Source: Acidimicrobiia bacterium
GTDB taxonomy: Bacteria > Actinomycetota > Acidimicrobiia > Acidimicrobiales > Aldehydirespiratoraceae
DNA length: 42,389 nt
Direction: 5' to 3'
Assembly: GCA_024421085.1 (NCBI GenBank)
Contig: JAHQYN010000017.1
Location: 1-42,389 of the forward strand
The translations under genes and the position numbers were made by a program. Below, in pieces: positions 8,609-17,159 of this stretch. Within the stretch, counting starts at the first letter, position 1, and each line of letters begins with the position of its first letter. The notes under the pieces are model-generated. The model was not told the DNA's origin. It worked only from the letters and a program-made list of their open reading frames with translations, and ran no database searches.

Positions 8609-10384
8609 ATGACGAAGCACATCTTCGTGACGGGGGGAGTGGTCAGTGGGCTCGGCAAGGGGCTCACCGGAAGTTCCCTCGGCCGCCTGCTGAAGGCCAG
8701 AGGTCTCAGGGTCACCATGCAGAAGCTCGACCCGTACCTCAATATCGATCCCGGCACGATGAACCCGTTCGAGCACGGCGAGGTGTTCGTCACCGACGAC
8801 GGGGGAGAGACCGACCTCGACCTCGGCCACTATGAGCGTTTCATCGACGAGAATCTCACTCAGGACTCCAATTCCACCACGGGTTCGATCTACTCGTCGG
8901 TGATCGCCGCGGAACGGCGTGGCGACTACCTGGGTCGAACCGTGCAGGTGATCCCCCATATCACCGATGAGATCAAGAGGCGGATCACTCGGCTCGCCTC
9001 CGCTGAGGTGGATGTGGTGATCACCGAGGTGGGCGGCACGGTCGGCGACATTGAGATCCTCCCGTTCCTTGAAGCGGTCCGACAGTTCCGTCTGGACGTG
9101 GGCCGTGAGAACGTGCTCTACGTGCATGTCACCCTGGTTCCGTTCATCGGCCCGTCCTCGGAGCAGAAGACCAAGCCCACGCAGCATTCGGTGACCGAAC
9201 TTCGCAGCCGCGGCATCCAACCCGATGCGATCGTGTGCCGTTCCGACGACCCGATCAGCATTGAACTGAGGCGCAAGATCTCGAACCTGTGCGATGTGCC
9301 GCTCGAGGGTGTCGTCAATGCGGCCGACGCAGCGAGCCTCTATGAGATCCCGGTCGTGCTTCACGAGGCAGGGCTCGATGACCATGTCTGCTCGCTCCTC
9401 GGGCTCGACGACCACACCCCGGACCTCGACGGCTGGAATCAGCTCGTGGCCCGGGTGAAGGCGGCATCCACACCGGTTCGTATCGGTGTCATCGGCAAGT
9501 ACGTCAGCCTTCCCGACGCGTATCTGTCGGTCGTTGAGGCACTCAACCATGCGGGGATCCACCACGGCGCCGAGATCGATCTTGAATGGGTGGAGGCTGA
9601 AGAGGCCGAGGGTCTGTTGGCGGCGGGCCGATTGAGGGATCTCGACGGCATCGTCATCCCCGGAGGGTTCGGAGAACGGGGTATCGAAGGCAAGATCGCA
9701 GCTGCCGCCTACGCACGCGAGAACAACGTTCCGTGTCTGGGTCTGTGCCTCGGAATGCAGGTGATGACCATCGAATACGCCCGCAATGCGCTGATCCTCG
9801 TCGGCGCCAACTCCACCGAGTTCGACCCCCGCACCCGTCATCCGGTCATCGACTTGATGGAGGGCCAGCGCAACGTGACCGATATGGGGGGCACGATGCG
9901 GCTCGGTGCCTATGTAGCCCAGCTCGCCGCAGGTTCTAGGGTTGCGCGGGCCTACGGTGAGAAAGTGGTGTCTGAGCGGCATCGGCATCGATACGAGTTC
10001 AACCCCAAGTACCGCAAGCGCTTCGAGCAGAGCGATCTCACCTTGAGCGGCGAGTCTCCCGACGGCCGGCTTGTTGAGTTCATCGAGTTGGAGGACCATC
10101 CGTACTGGATCGGTACTCAGGCCCATCCCGAGTTCAAGAGTCGCCCCGACCGCCCAGCGCCGTTGTTCCGCACCTTTGTTGAGGCCGCTCTCGACCGCGC
10201 TGCAGGACGCAATCCGCAACTGCTCAGTGTTGACGACCCCAGTGTCAATGCACCCAGTGTTGATGCACCCAGTGTTGATGCGCCGAGTGTCAATACCCCC
10301 AGTGACGATGCACCCAGCGTTGATGCGCCCGGGGCCGACGAACCGGGGGCAGACGCCGACTTGGCGGCCGCTGAGAAGTCGTGA
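8609..10384 (+). CDS. pyrG: CTP synthase with repetitive C-terminal tail
   Basis: Predicted 591 aa. It converts UTP to CTP with ATP and glutamine. The N-terminal synthetase domain carries [11 protein letters not shown] (~8-18) and [19 protein letters not shown]. The C-terminal class I glutamine amidotransferase domain carries PGGFGERG (~351), nucleophile Cys in LGLCLGMQ (~380) and the His/Glu pair in AHPEF (~505). The enzyme should end near residue 540. The last ~50 residues are an added acidic tail of SVDAP-type repeats from a 15-bp array, ending in an Ala/Asp-rich stretch. No Shine-Dalgarno is evident; TAAGTT (8594-8599) may be a -10 for a near-leaderless transcript. Confidence 0.95.
   Translation: MTKHIFVTGGVVSGLGKGLTGSSLGRLLKARGLRVTMQKLDPYLNIDPGTMNPFEHGEVFVTDDGGETDLDLGHYERFIDENLTQDSNSTTGSIYSSVIAAERRGDYLGRTVQVIPHITDEIKRRITRLASAEVDVVITEVGGTVGDIEILPFLEAVRQFRLDVGRENVLYVHVTLVPFIGPSSEQKTKPTQHSVTELRSRGIQPDAIVCRSDDPISIELRRKISNLCDVPLEGVVNAADAASLYEIPVVLHEAGLDDHVCSLLGLDDHTPDLDGWNQLVARVKAASTPVRIGVIGKYVSLPDAYLSVVEALNHAGIHHGAEIDLEWVEAEEAEGLLAAGRLRDLDGIVIPGGFGERGIEGKIAAAAYARENNVPCLGLCLGMQVMTIEYARNALILVGANSTEFDPRTRHPVIDLMEGQRNVTDMGGTMRLGAYVAQLAAGSRVARAYGEKVVSERHRHRYEFNPKYRKRFEQSDLTLSGESPDGRLVEFIELEDHPYWIGTQAHPEFKSRPDRPAPLFRTFVEAALDRAAGRNPQLLSVDDPSVNAPSVDAPSVDAPSVNTPSDDAPSVDAPGADEPGADADLAAAEKS
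10226..10345 (+). repeat. 15-bp tandem repeat encoding the PyrG tail
   Basis: Eight units of the AGTGTTGATGCACCC type run from 10226 to 10345, each encoding SVDAP or a variant. A degenerate ninth unit follows. The period is a whole number of codons, so the frame is kept. Confidence 0.92.
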
Positions 10385-10944
10385 CCGGTCGCGGTGGGCG
10401 GTCCCCGTCGGGATTTCGCGGATTGAGCGAGCGGATCGTCCACCGCGGGGCGCTCGTCACGCTCGTTTCTGGAGAGTTCGAAACCCCCGACGGCGACGTT
10501 GTCCGGCGCGAGATCGTGCGCCACCCCGGCGCGGTGTCGGTCGTGCCGGTGATCGACGACGAGGTGATTCTGGTCCGCCAGTACCGACCCGCCGCCGACT
10601 CCGAGATGTTGGAGATTCCGGCGGGGAAGCGGGATGTTCCCGGTGAGTCCCCCGAGACGACCGCGCAGCGGGAACTGATCGAGGAGACCGGCTATTCGGC
10701 CGGTTCGCTGGAGCAGTTGGCCGCCTTCTACAACTCGGTCGGCTTCTGCGACGAGTACTCCTACGTCTTCTTGGCGACCGGGTTGGAGAAGGCGCAGATC
10801 GATCCCCAGGGTCCTGAGGAGCAGCACATGTCGATTGTGCGTCTGGCGCTCGACGACGCGGTTGCCGCCGTGTCCTGCGGGGAGATTCGAGACGCCAAGA
10901 CGGTGATCGGCCTGATGATGGCACTGCGCCGTCTGGGCCGGTGA
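10381..10944 (+). CDS. NUDIX hydrolase, ADP-ribose pyrophosphatase-like
   Basis: Predicted 187 aa. It probably hydrolyses ADP-ribose or a related nucleoside diphosphate derivative. The NUDIX box is complete: G-x5-E-x7-REUxEExGU, seen as [18 protein letters not shown] followed by IEETGY (~residues 80-103). The preceding [20 protein letters not shown] is typical of ADP-ribose pyrophosphatases. GTG 10381 overlaps the pyrG stop as GTGA. Rv1700, in the same place beside pyrG in M. tuberculosis, is this kind of enzyme. Confidence 0.88.
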   Translation: MTGRGGRSPSGFRGLSERIVHRGALVTLVSGEFETPDGDVVRREIVRHPGAVSVVPVIDDEVILVRQYRPAADSEMLEIPAGKRDVPGESPETTAQRELIEETGYSAGSLEQLAAFYNSVGFCDEYSYVFLATGLEKAQIDPQGPEEQHMSIVRLALDDAVAAVSCGEIRDAKTVIGLMMALRRLGR

Positions 10945-10947
10945 CCG

Positions 10948-12117
10948 ATGGCCTCGCCCAGCGTCGCAGGCGCACCAGGTGCCCCCGATGACGCGGAGTT
11001 GGTGGTCCTCGGACCCGGCACCCCCGATGACGCGGAGTTGGTGGTCCTCGGACCTAGCGCCGCCGATGACGCGGAGTCGGTGGTCCTCGGACCTAGCGCC
11101 GCCGATGACGCGGAGTTGGTGGTCCTCGGACCCGGCGCCGCCGATGACGCGGAGTCGGTGGTCCTCGAACCTGGCGCCGCCGATGACGCGGAGTCGGTGG
11201 TCCTCGAACCTGGCGCAGAGGACTTCCTGGCCTGGCTGGTGGTTGGGAAGGGCCGCGCCCGCAACACCCTCGAGTCGTATCGCCGCGACCTGCTGCGCTA
11301 CCAGGCCCACCTCGGTCGCCGGGGTGTCGGCCTGGCGAAGGCTGCCAGCGACGACATTGTGGCCTTCGTTCATGTGCTGGTCGGGTCGGGGTTGGCGGCA
11401 TCGTCTGTGAAGCGGACCCTGGTCGCGGTGAGGGGTCTGCACCGGTTCCTGGTCGCCGAGGAGATGCGACTCGACGACCCTGCGGTTGACGTGGAAATCC
11501 CCCAGGTGCCCCGGGGGCTCCCCAAGGCGCTGACCGTCGCCGAGGTCGCTTCGTTGATCGACGCGGTGGCGGGCAGCGATCGGGTGGCGCGGCGCGACCG
11601 GGCGATCCTCGAGACGCTCTACGGCACCGGGGCGCGGGTCTCGGAGCTGGTGGGCCTGTCTCTGGCCGATATTGATCTGCACGACGGACTCATGCGTCTG
11701 CTGGGCAAGGGGGGCAGCGAACGCATCGTGCCGGTCGGACGGCACGCGGCCGCGGCGCTGCAGCAGTGGTTCGAGCCGCCGGGGCGCCCGGAGATGGAAC
11801 CGGAAGTCTGGGCCCGTCGCAGCGATGCCGATGCGGTGTTCCTCAACCAACGAGGTTCTCGACTGTCCCGTCAGGGCGCCTGGGGGGTCGTGCGCCGTTA
11901 CGCCACCGAAGTGGGCCTCGGCGCCAGGCTCTCACCCCATGTGCTGCGCCACTCGTGTGCGACGCACATGTTGGATCATGGCGCAGACATCCGAACTGTC
12001 CAGGAACTGCTGGGCCACGCATCGATCTCCACGACCCAGGTCTATACGAAGGTCTCGATCGAGCGCTTGATGAACGTTTACCGCGCGGCCCACCCGCGGG
12101 CCACTGGTGCGAACTGA
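10948..12117 (+). CDS. xerD: Tyrosine recombinase XerD with repeat-rich N-terminal extension
   Basis: Predicted 389 aa. Site-specific recombinase that resolves chromosome dimers at dif with XerC. The catalytic set is complete: Arg in GTGARVSEL (~228), Lys in LGKGGSERIV (~253), HVLRH (~331), His in LLGHASIS (~355) and Tyr in TTQVYTKV (~363). The core starts at about residue 90 (EDFLAWLVVGKGRARNTLES). The first ~90 residues are six 13-residue acidic repeats (DDAESVVLEPGAA type) absent from ordinary XerD. ATG 10948 lies three bases after the NUDIX stop; no internal start is clearly better, so the extension is probably translated. Confidence 0.9.
   Translation: MASPSVAGAPGAPDDAELVVLGPGTPDDAELVVLGPSAADDAESVVLGPSAADDAELVVLGPGAADDAESVVLEPGAADDAESVVLEPGAEDFLAWLVVGKGRARNTLESYRRDLLRYQAHLGRRGVGLAKAASDDIVAFVHVLVGSGLAASSVKRTLVAVRGLHRFLVAEEMRLDDPAVDVEIPQVPRGLPKALTVAEVASLIDAVAGSDRVARRDRAILETLYGTGARVSELVGLSLADIDLHDGLMRLLGKGGSERIVPVGRHAAAALQQWFEPPGRPEMEPEVWARRSDADAVFLNQRGSRLSRQGAWGVVRRYATEVGLGARLSPHVLRHSCATHMLDHGADIRTVQELLGHASISTTQVYTKVSIERLMNVYRAAHPRATGAN
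10981..11214 (+). repeat. 39-bp tandem repeat at the 5' end of xerD, 6 units
   Basis: The element GATGACGCGGAGT recurs at 10987, 11026, 11065, 11104, 11143 and 11182, exactly 39 bp apart. Units differ by a few substitutions. Thirteen codons per unit keep the xerD frame. Confidence 0.95.
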
Positions 12118-12725
12118 TGGGCGAGTTCGCGCATCTGGCTCGGCGCTTCTTCGCCTCGGTGCGTCGTGGCGGACCGACCGAGGCCGACCGCGCCTGGGTC
12201 GAGGACGTCCTGTCACGCAGTGAGTACGAACTGTGGGCTGCGCAGTATGCGCCTGACCGTCGCCACAGTGCGTCCGTAGCCCGCCGAGTGGAGCGCGAGC
12301 TTGCTGGCGAGGCGTTCGGTCGGCGAGGTCGTTCGCCCTCAGCCGCTGCTTCGCGCGAGCTTGCCGACGAGGCGTTCGGGCAAGGGGCACCAGCCGGTGA
12401 GGACACGAGCTGGGTGCTGGCGTCGGCACTGTTGCACGACATCGGCAAGCTCGAGTCGGGTCTCGGCACTTGGGGCCGGGTATGGGCCACCGTTGCGGCC
12501 AAGGTCCTCGGCGCGCAGCGTGTCGCCGCCTGGATCGACCACGACGGCTGTCGGGGCAGGGCTGGTCGCTATGTCAACCATCCCGAGATCGGCGCGGAGC
12601 TGCTGCGCGGCGCGCGAAGCGACCCGCGCACGGTCGCCTGGGCATCCCAGCACCACAAGCCTGCGGACTCATGGACGCTGCCCCCCGAGATCGCCCAGGT
12701 TCTCCACGAATTCGACAACGATTAG
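12117..12725 (+). CDS. HD-domain protein
   Basis: Predicted 202 aa, a metal-dependent phosphohydrolase fold with unknown substrate. The His of DRRHSASVARRVE (~48) and the HD pair of LLHDIGKLESG (~105) give the H...HD ligands, with later conserved His residues (NHPEIGAELL, ASQHHKPAD). ATG 12117 overlaps the xerD stop (TGATG); the open frame reaches further upstream but only inside xerD. An imperfect 57-bp duplication (RELAGEAFG and RELADEAFG, about 12294-12378) adds a loop between the first His and the HD pair. The gene probably closes the tlyA-xerD transcription unit. Confidence 0.8.
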   Translation: MGEFAHLARRFFASVRRGGPTEADRAWVEDVLSRSEYELWAAQYAPDRRHSASVARRVERELAGEAFGRRGRSPSAAASRELADEAFGQGAPAGEDTSWVLASALLHDIGKLESGLGTWGRVWATVAAKVLGAQRVAAWIDHDGCRGRAGRYVNHPEIGAELLRGARSDPRTVAWASQHHKPADSWTLPPEIAQVLHEFDND

Positions 12726-12774
12726 GGAGACGGCGCGGAGCGCTGTTGTCGCTCGCTCATGTTCGCTGTGCCAA

Positions 12775-12839
12775 CGGGCCGCTCGGGCTGCGGCTTCGTT
12801 CGGTTGCGGCCGTGTGCGAGGTCGATCCGCGCGGCCTCC
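12775..12839 (+). repeat. Dispersed ~65-bp repeat, copy 2
   Basis: Opposite orientation to 6471-6535, with 54 of 65 bases matching. Lies in the 277-bp gap between the HD gene and the flavin oxidoreductase gene; nothing else is recognised there apart from the promoter next to 13003. Confidence 0.65.
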
Positions 12840-12969
12840 AAGAGACTGGTGAGAATGCCCCGGCTTCCCCGAATCGAAGGCGCAGAACCCCAACTCAGAG
12901 CATTGCGCGTCGGGCAGGAACTGCATCGCTCAGCAGCCTCCCCCACCAGACCGCCGAGCGGGTGGCGTG

Positions 12970-12996
12970 TTGGGCGGGGTTATCGGGCTCTAGGGT
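12970..12996 (+). promoter_or_regulatory. Promoter of the flavin oxidoreductase gene, probably leaderless
   Basis: TAGGGT (12991-12996) lies exactly six bases before ATG 13003, so transcription would start at or beside the A of the start codon. TTGGGC (12970-12975) is a possible -35 with a short 15-bp spacer. No Shine-Dalgarno fits in between. Confidence 0.55.
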
Positions 12997-13002
12997 GTGC
13001 CA

Positions 13003-14100
13003 ATGAATTCGGAGGGGAGTTCGGAGGGGTCCTCGGAGGGGTCCAACGGTGTCGATCCTCGTCTCAAGACGGGGGCGACTGAGTTGTTCGGGGTCGATTA
13101 CCCGATAGTGCAGACGGGAATGGGTTGGGTCGCGGGACCGTCGTTGGTCACTGCGACCGCCAAGGCGGGTGCTCTGGGCATTCTGGCGGCCGCGACCATG
13201 ACCCTCGAGGAGATGAGAGCGGCCATAGCTGAAGTGAGGTCGCGCACCGACCGGCCCTTCGGAGTGAACCTTCGCACCGACGCCGCAGACGTCGAGCAGC
13301 GGGTCGATCACCTGATCGCCGAGAACGTGAGGGTCGCCAGTTTCGCCCAAGCCCCCCGGCCGGACATGGTGGCCAAGCTCAAGGACAACGGTGTGGTGGT
13401 GATGCCGACAGTCGGGGCCCGCCGCCACGCTGAGAAGGTGGCCGAGTGGGGAGTGGACGCGGTCCTGTGCCAGGGAAGCGAGGGCGGTGGCCACACCGGC
13501 ACGGTGCCGACCTCGCTGCTGCTCCCGCAGGTATTGGACGCGGTCGACGTTCCGGTGATCGCCGCTGGCGGATTCCATGACGGACGCGGCCTGGCGGCTG
13601 CGCTGGCATGGGGCGCCGACGGAATCGCCATGGGCACCCGGTTCCTGCTTACTTCCGACAGCCGGGTGCCCGATTGGGTCAAGGCCGTGTATCTCGACAC
13701 CGCGGTGACGGGCACGGTGGTGTCGACCGCCGTCGACGGTGCCCCGCAGAGGGTCATTCGAACCGAGGTGATCGACACGCTGGAACGCACCGGAATCCTC
13801 AAGCTCCCCCGTGCCGCACTCAATGCGCTGCGTTTTCGCAAACTCACCGAGACTTCGCTTCGGGACTTGCTGCGAGAGGGCCTGTCCATGAAGAAGAACC
13901 AGGACCTCACCTGGTCGCAGGTTGCCATGGCGGCCAACGCGGCGATGCTGACGCGAGCGACGATGGTCGAGGGGCGCCTTGAAGTGGGAATCCTCCCCAC
14001 CGGGCAGTGCGTCGGAGTCGTCGACGATCTGCCGAGCTGCGAAGAGCTGGTCTCGCGGATCGTGTCCCAAGCGCGAGCGCGGCTCGATACCTGTGCTTGA
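13003..14100 (+). CDS. NAD(P)H-dependent flavin oxidoreductase (nitronate monooxygenase family)
   Basis: Predicted 365 aa, FMN-dependent TIM-barrel protein of the 2-nitropropane dioxygenase/FabK-like family. It may oxidise nitronates, reduce quinones or act on an enoyl substrate; the sequence does not decide. Visible motifs are YPIVQTGMGWVAGP (~33), GSEGGGHTG with the catalytic-type His (~158) and the phosphate-binding PVIAAGGFHDGRG plus GADGIAMGTRF (~183-210). ATG 13003 is used because of the leaderless promoter. Residues 3-14 are (SEGS)3 from a 12-bp repeat. The stop overlaps the ABC ATPase start. Confidence 0.85.
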   Translation: MNSEGSSEGSSEGSNGVDPRLKTGATELFGVDYPIVQTGMGWVAGPSLVTATAKAGALGILAAATMTLEEMRAAIAEVRSRTDRPFGVNLRTDAADVEQRVDHLIAENVRVASFAQAPRPDMVAKLKDNGVVVMPTVGARRHAEKVAEWGVDAVLCQGSEGGGHTGTVPTSLLLPQVLDAVDVPVIAAGGFHDGRGLAAALAWGADGIAMGTRFLLTSDSRVPDWVKAVYLDTAVTGTVVSTAVDGAPQRVIRTEVIDTLERTGILKLPRAALNALRFRKLTETSLRDLLREGLSMKKNQDLTWSQVAMAANAAMLTRATMVEGRLEVGILPTGQCVGVVDDLPSCEELVSRIVSQARARLDTCA

Positions 14101-14902
14101 GGCCCGCCGCTGTCGAACCGGAGCGATCTCGATCGAGGCGCTCTCAGCCCGCTTGGGGAACACAGATGTGCTGGCCGACGTCGACCTCGAGCTCGAGCGG
14201 GGGGAGTGGCTCAACGTCATCGGCGCCAACGGGGCGGGCAAGACGACGCTGCTGCGGTGCATCCTCGGTTCGGTCGACTACCGGGGAACGATCGACATCG
14301 ACGGCCTCGACGCCGCGGGCGGCCCGAACCGGGCACGGATGATCGCCTATGTGCCCCAAGTCCCGGTGATTCCGCCCGGCATGGCGGTGATCGACTACGT
14401 GCTGCTCGGCCGGACCCCGCATCGCGGCGCCTTCGCGGGCGACAGCGAGTACGACCTCGCAGTTGCTTCGACGGTGCTCGACCGGCTGGACCTGCACGGG
14501 TTCGCCGACCGCGAGGTCAACACCTTGTCCGGAGGGGAGCGCCAGCGCGCGGTGTTGGCCAGGGCCCTGGCGCAACAGACCCCGATCCTGTTGCTGGATG
14601 AACCGACCACGGCCCTCGATCTGGGACATCAACAAGATGTGCTCGACCTCATCGACGAGTTGCGCCGCGAGCGGGGCTTGACGGTGCTCGCTACGCTGCA
14701 CGACCTGACTCTTGCGGCCCGTTACGGCGAACGGATCGCGGTGCTGTCCAACGGAGCGGTCGCGGTGACCGGCAAGCCTGCGGAGGTCTTGACCGTATCG
14801 TTGATAGCGGAGCATTTCCGTGCCAACGTCCGCATCATTGACGACCCGGCCGGCCCGGTGATCGTGCCGGTGGCCCATCGACCCGCAAAGGACGCACCAT
14901 GA
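14093..14902 (+). CDS. ABC transporter ATP-binding protein (cobalamin/iron-siderophore type)
   Basis: Predicted 269 aa from GTG 14093, which overlaps the previous gene by eight bases. Complete ATPase: Walker A GANGAGKTT (~43), Q-loop YVPQVPVIP, signature LSGGERQRAVLARAL (~144), Walker B ILLLDEPTTALDLG (~164) and H-loop in LATLHDLTLAARYG (~198). The sequence resembles BtuD/FecE-type importers of cobalamin, haem or siderophores. It overlaps cobO, which favours corrinoid uptake, but no permease or binding-protein gene is present in the window. Confidence 0.85.
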   Translation: MLEARRCRTGAISIEALSARLGNTDVLADVDLELERGEWLNVIGANGAGKTTLLRCILGSVDYRGTIDIDGLDAAGGPNRARMIAYVPQVPVIPPGMAVIDYVLLGRTPHRGAFAGDSEYDLAVASTVLDRLDLHGFADREVNTLSGGERQRAVLARALAQQTPILLLDEPTTALDLGHQQDVLDLIDELRRERGLTVLATLHDLTLAARYGERIAVLSNGAVAVTGKPAEVLTVSLIAEHFRANVRIIDDPAGPVIVPVAHRPAKDAP

Positions 14903-15480
14903 CTGCCACCCCCAGCGCCGCAGAACCGCCGACTGATGATCCCCGCCCTCAAGGGCTGCGCGCGGCGAAGAGCCTCGTGGTGCTCAATACCGGTGACGGC
15001 AAGGGCAAGTCGTCGGCAGCCTTCGGCGTCGCGCTGCGCGCCCGGGCCCGGCAGTGGCCGGTTGCGGTCGTGCAGTTCCTCAAGTCCGAGGACTGGGTGA
15101 CCGGGGAGCAGCTGATGGCCGAGTCGCTCGGCATCGACATGTGGTCACTGGGGGAGGGTTTCACCTGGGACAGCGACGACCTGGGCCGCGACGAGGCCGA
15201 AGCCAGGGAGGCCTGGCGCCACGGCAGGCAGATCGTGGAGTCGGGCCGATACCGGCTGGTGGTGTTCGACGAGATCACCTATCCGCTCAACTGGGGTTGG
15301 ATCGATGCCCAAGAGGTTGCCGCCACCTTCGAGAACAGGCCAGCGGGGGTCTCATTGGTGCTCACCGGACGCGACGCTCCCGACTGGATGGTCGAGTTGG
15401 CCGACACTGCCACAGAGATGGTGAAGACCAAGCACGCCTACGATTCCGGCGTGGTGGCCAAGAAGGGCATCGACTTCTGA
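14899..15480 (+). CDS. cobO: Cob(I)yrinic acid a,c-diamide adenosyltransferase
   Basis: Predicted 193 aa. It transfers the adenosyl group of ATP to Co(I) corrinoids, making adenosylcobalamin or its precursor (CobA/CobO/BtuR family). The P-loop NTGDGKGKSSAAFG (~residues 30-43) is diagnostic. VVQFLKS, ITYPLNWGW and VLTGRDAPDWMVELAD are further family signatures. ATG 14899 overlaps the ABC ATPase stop (ATGA). Co-transcription with that ATPase suggests salvage of imported corrinoid. Confidence 0.92.
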   Translation: MTATPSAAEPPTDDPRPQGLRAAKSLVVLNTGDGKGKSSAAFGVALRARARQWPVAVVQFLKSEDWVTGEQLMAESLGIDMWSLGEGFTWDSDDLGRDEAEAREAWRHGRQIVESGRYRLVVFDEITYPLNWGWIDAQEVAATFENRPAGVSLVLTGRDAPDWMVELADTATEMVKTKHAYDSGVVAKKGIDF

Positions 15481-15643
15481 GCTTTCGCTGCTCGGCGCGG
15501 TTGTCGCTCAACCGCCGCTGACGAGTTGTCCAGCGCCTGCACCGAACAGCGGTTCGTCGTCTCGATGACCGGAGGTGCTGAGCACCGAAGCGCTCGCCGA
15601 GGGGGCGGCGGTCATATTCGCCGCCGGTGCTTCGTCGAAGGGC

Positions 15644-15688
15644 GCTGGCCGGCGAAGCCGAGGCCAGCACTAGGCGCAGCTGATCCAT
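15644..15688 (-). pseudogene. Possible Maf-family N-terminal stub
   Basis: From ATG 15688 the minus strand reads MDQLRLVLASASPAS, close to the near-invariant start of Maf nucleotide pyrophosphatases (LVLASASPRR type). After about 15 residues the similarity stops and the frame turns Arg-rich. I read it as the 5' stub of a deleted maf gene. The match is short, so chance remains possible. Confidence 0.4.
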
Positions 15689-15749
15689 CCAAACATTCTG
15701 CCAGTAATCTGCCGGAGCGCGATGACACCAGACACCTGTTGTTCACCAC

Positions 15750-15755
15750 TACTCT
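15750..15755 (+). promoter_or_regulatory. Possible leaderless -10 box, followed by an ATC codon
   Basis: TACTCT lies exactly six bases before the ATC codon at 15762. That codon is in frame with the downstream membrane-protein gene and has no stop after it. The spacing equals that of the leaderless promoters elsewhere in the window. Confidence 0.35.
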
Positions 15756-15884
15756 TCTGATATCGAAGTTGCACCAGACCCCGAAGCCCTTGACCCCGAT
15801 GCCGTTGCCCCCGATGCCGTTGACCCCGAAGCCCTCGACCCCGGCGATCCGTCGGGTTCGGGCGGCGCCAGCGAATCGACCCGA

Positions 15885-17141
15885 GTGACCGACGAACCGA
15901 CCACCGACGAACCGACCACCGACGAACCGACCACCGACCAAACCGGCCGCGCCGGGCGCGAAGGCCAGGCGGAGGACCCCGACCGGGCACGACCCCACAG
16001 ACCGGCGACCTTCGTGGCGAAGTCGGGTTTCATGCGTGCCGGGGCGGCCCGACGGCAGGTGCCGACCGTCGCGCAGGGTCCGGTCTGGAGCTATGAGGAG
16101 TCCGACCGCCGCGCCCATGAGTTCCTGATGGCGGTGGCAGGGAGTCGAGACATCTACGAATACATTGAGGACCCTGTCGAGCATGCCCGGGTGAACTCCA
16201 TGATGCTGCTGTTCAACGACGAGGTCAGCGAAGCGTTCGAGACGCTGTTGGCGCGGATGCCCGAGCCCCGCGCCGTGGCGTGGCGCGACCTCATCTCCGG
16301 CGGGGTCAGCGCGGAGGTCTTCGGCCCGCTGACATTGCAGGAACAGCTCGATGAGCGTCGCATCGGTCAGAACCTTCGGGCTGCCCGCAACGGCCGGATC
16401 GTCTCGGCGCTCGTTACCGCAGTGGTACTCGCCGCGTTGGGGTTGGGTGTCGTTGCACTCTGGACCGCCTTGGTCGAGGGCGACGAACCCGGCAGCGGGC
16501 GCCTCGACTTCGGGCTCCTGAGCGGGGTCTCGAACGAGGCAGCCCTCATCGGCGGTCCGCCCGCCGTCGAGGGGTCGCTCGTGGCCCCCCTGTCGACGAC
16601 GGTGGCGCTGTTGGCCGGTGACGGGCCTGCAACTGAGCGGATCACCGACGCGCCTCCGGGCAGTCTTCCGCATCCGCCCGGTGCGGTGCAGGCGACGGTC
16701 TTCCAGTACGCGGGCAGCGGTCATGTGCTGTTCGCCGGCCCCGCTGGGTTTGTCGAGGACAGTTGCCTGCGGGCCAGCGTAGTGACCGGGGATCTTCGGC
16801 CCCTCGATGTGGTGACCACCGGGCCCTGTGAGGACCCCGTCGGGCGTCCGGCCACGGTCGGCTGCGTCGGTCCCACGGCGGTGCTTGTGGACTTGAAGGT
16901 GCCCAGCGGAGTCGTCGAACTGCCCGAGGGGGGCAGCGGGTTCGCCGAGGAGGTGAGGGTTCAACTCGTCGGCCACGATCCGCGTTATGAGACGCTCTCG
17001 CTGCGCGCGACCATCGGGGTGGGGAGCCGCGACGAGGTCGTTGTGCCCCGGTTCGGAGCGGCGCCCGGCGAAGTTCTGCAGTTCGACTTCGGGTCCGGTC
17101 GGGTCGGTGCCTGCACGGTCACCGGCGATCTGCCGCGGTAG
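15885..17141 (+). CDS. Single-pass membrane protein, function unknown
   Basis: Predicted 418 aa from GTG 15885. Three 15-bp repeats give (TDEPT)3 at the N-terminus, followed by a charged, probably disordered stretch. Residues ~60-160 are a helical cytoplasmic-looking domain (EESDRRAHEFLMAVAGSRDI). A membrane segment follows at ~166-190 (IVSALVTAVVLAALGLGVVA). About 220 residues rich in Gly/Val/beta pattern with three Cys residues come next, probably extracytoplasmic. I do not recognise the family. The frame is open upstream to 15726 and reads acidic Pro/Asp repeats (PEALDPDAV) with no ATG, GTG or TTG; an ATC at 15762 behind a TACTCT box may be the real or ancestral start. Confidence 0.65.
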   Translation: MTDEPTTDEPTTDEPTTDQTGRAGREGQAEDPDRARPHRPATFVAKSGFMRAGAARRQVPTVAQGPVWSYEESDRRAHEFLMAVAGSRDIYEYIEDPVEHARVNSMMLLFNDEVSEAFETLLARMPEPRAVAWRDLISGGVSAEVFGPLTLQEQLDERRIGQNLRAARNGRIVSALVTAVVLAALGLGVVALWTALVEGDEPGSGRLDFGLLSGVSNEAALIGGPPAVEGSLVAPLSTTVALLAGDGPATERITDAPPGSLPHPPGAVQATVFQYAGSGHVLFAGPAGFVEDSCLRASVVTGDLRPLDVVTTGPCEDPVGRPATVGCVGPTAVLVDLKVPSGVVELPEGGSGFAEEVRVQLVGHDPRYETLSLRATIGVGSRDEVVVPRFGAAPGEVLQFDFGSGRVGACTVTGDLPR

Positions 17142-17159
17142 TTCCGAGAGCTACCTGAG

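Larger units (their letters stand above)
15481..15761 (+). other. Intergenic region after cobO
   Basis: No intact gene on either strand. It contains the Maf-like stub on the minus strand (15644-15688) and a candidate promoter (15750-15755). The rest shows no family I recognise. Confidence 0.5.

Noticed and set aside
8301-8612. 103-codon frame in the recN-pyrG gap
   Set aside because: Made entirely of 45-bp repeat units, two of which break the 15-codon register; no ribosome-binding site; better described as a repeat.
6686-12890. Shared 15-mer GAAGGCGCAGAACCC upstream of recN and near 12875
   Set aside because: A single 15-base match in 42 kb of GC-rich DNA is expected by chance about once; flanks do not align.
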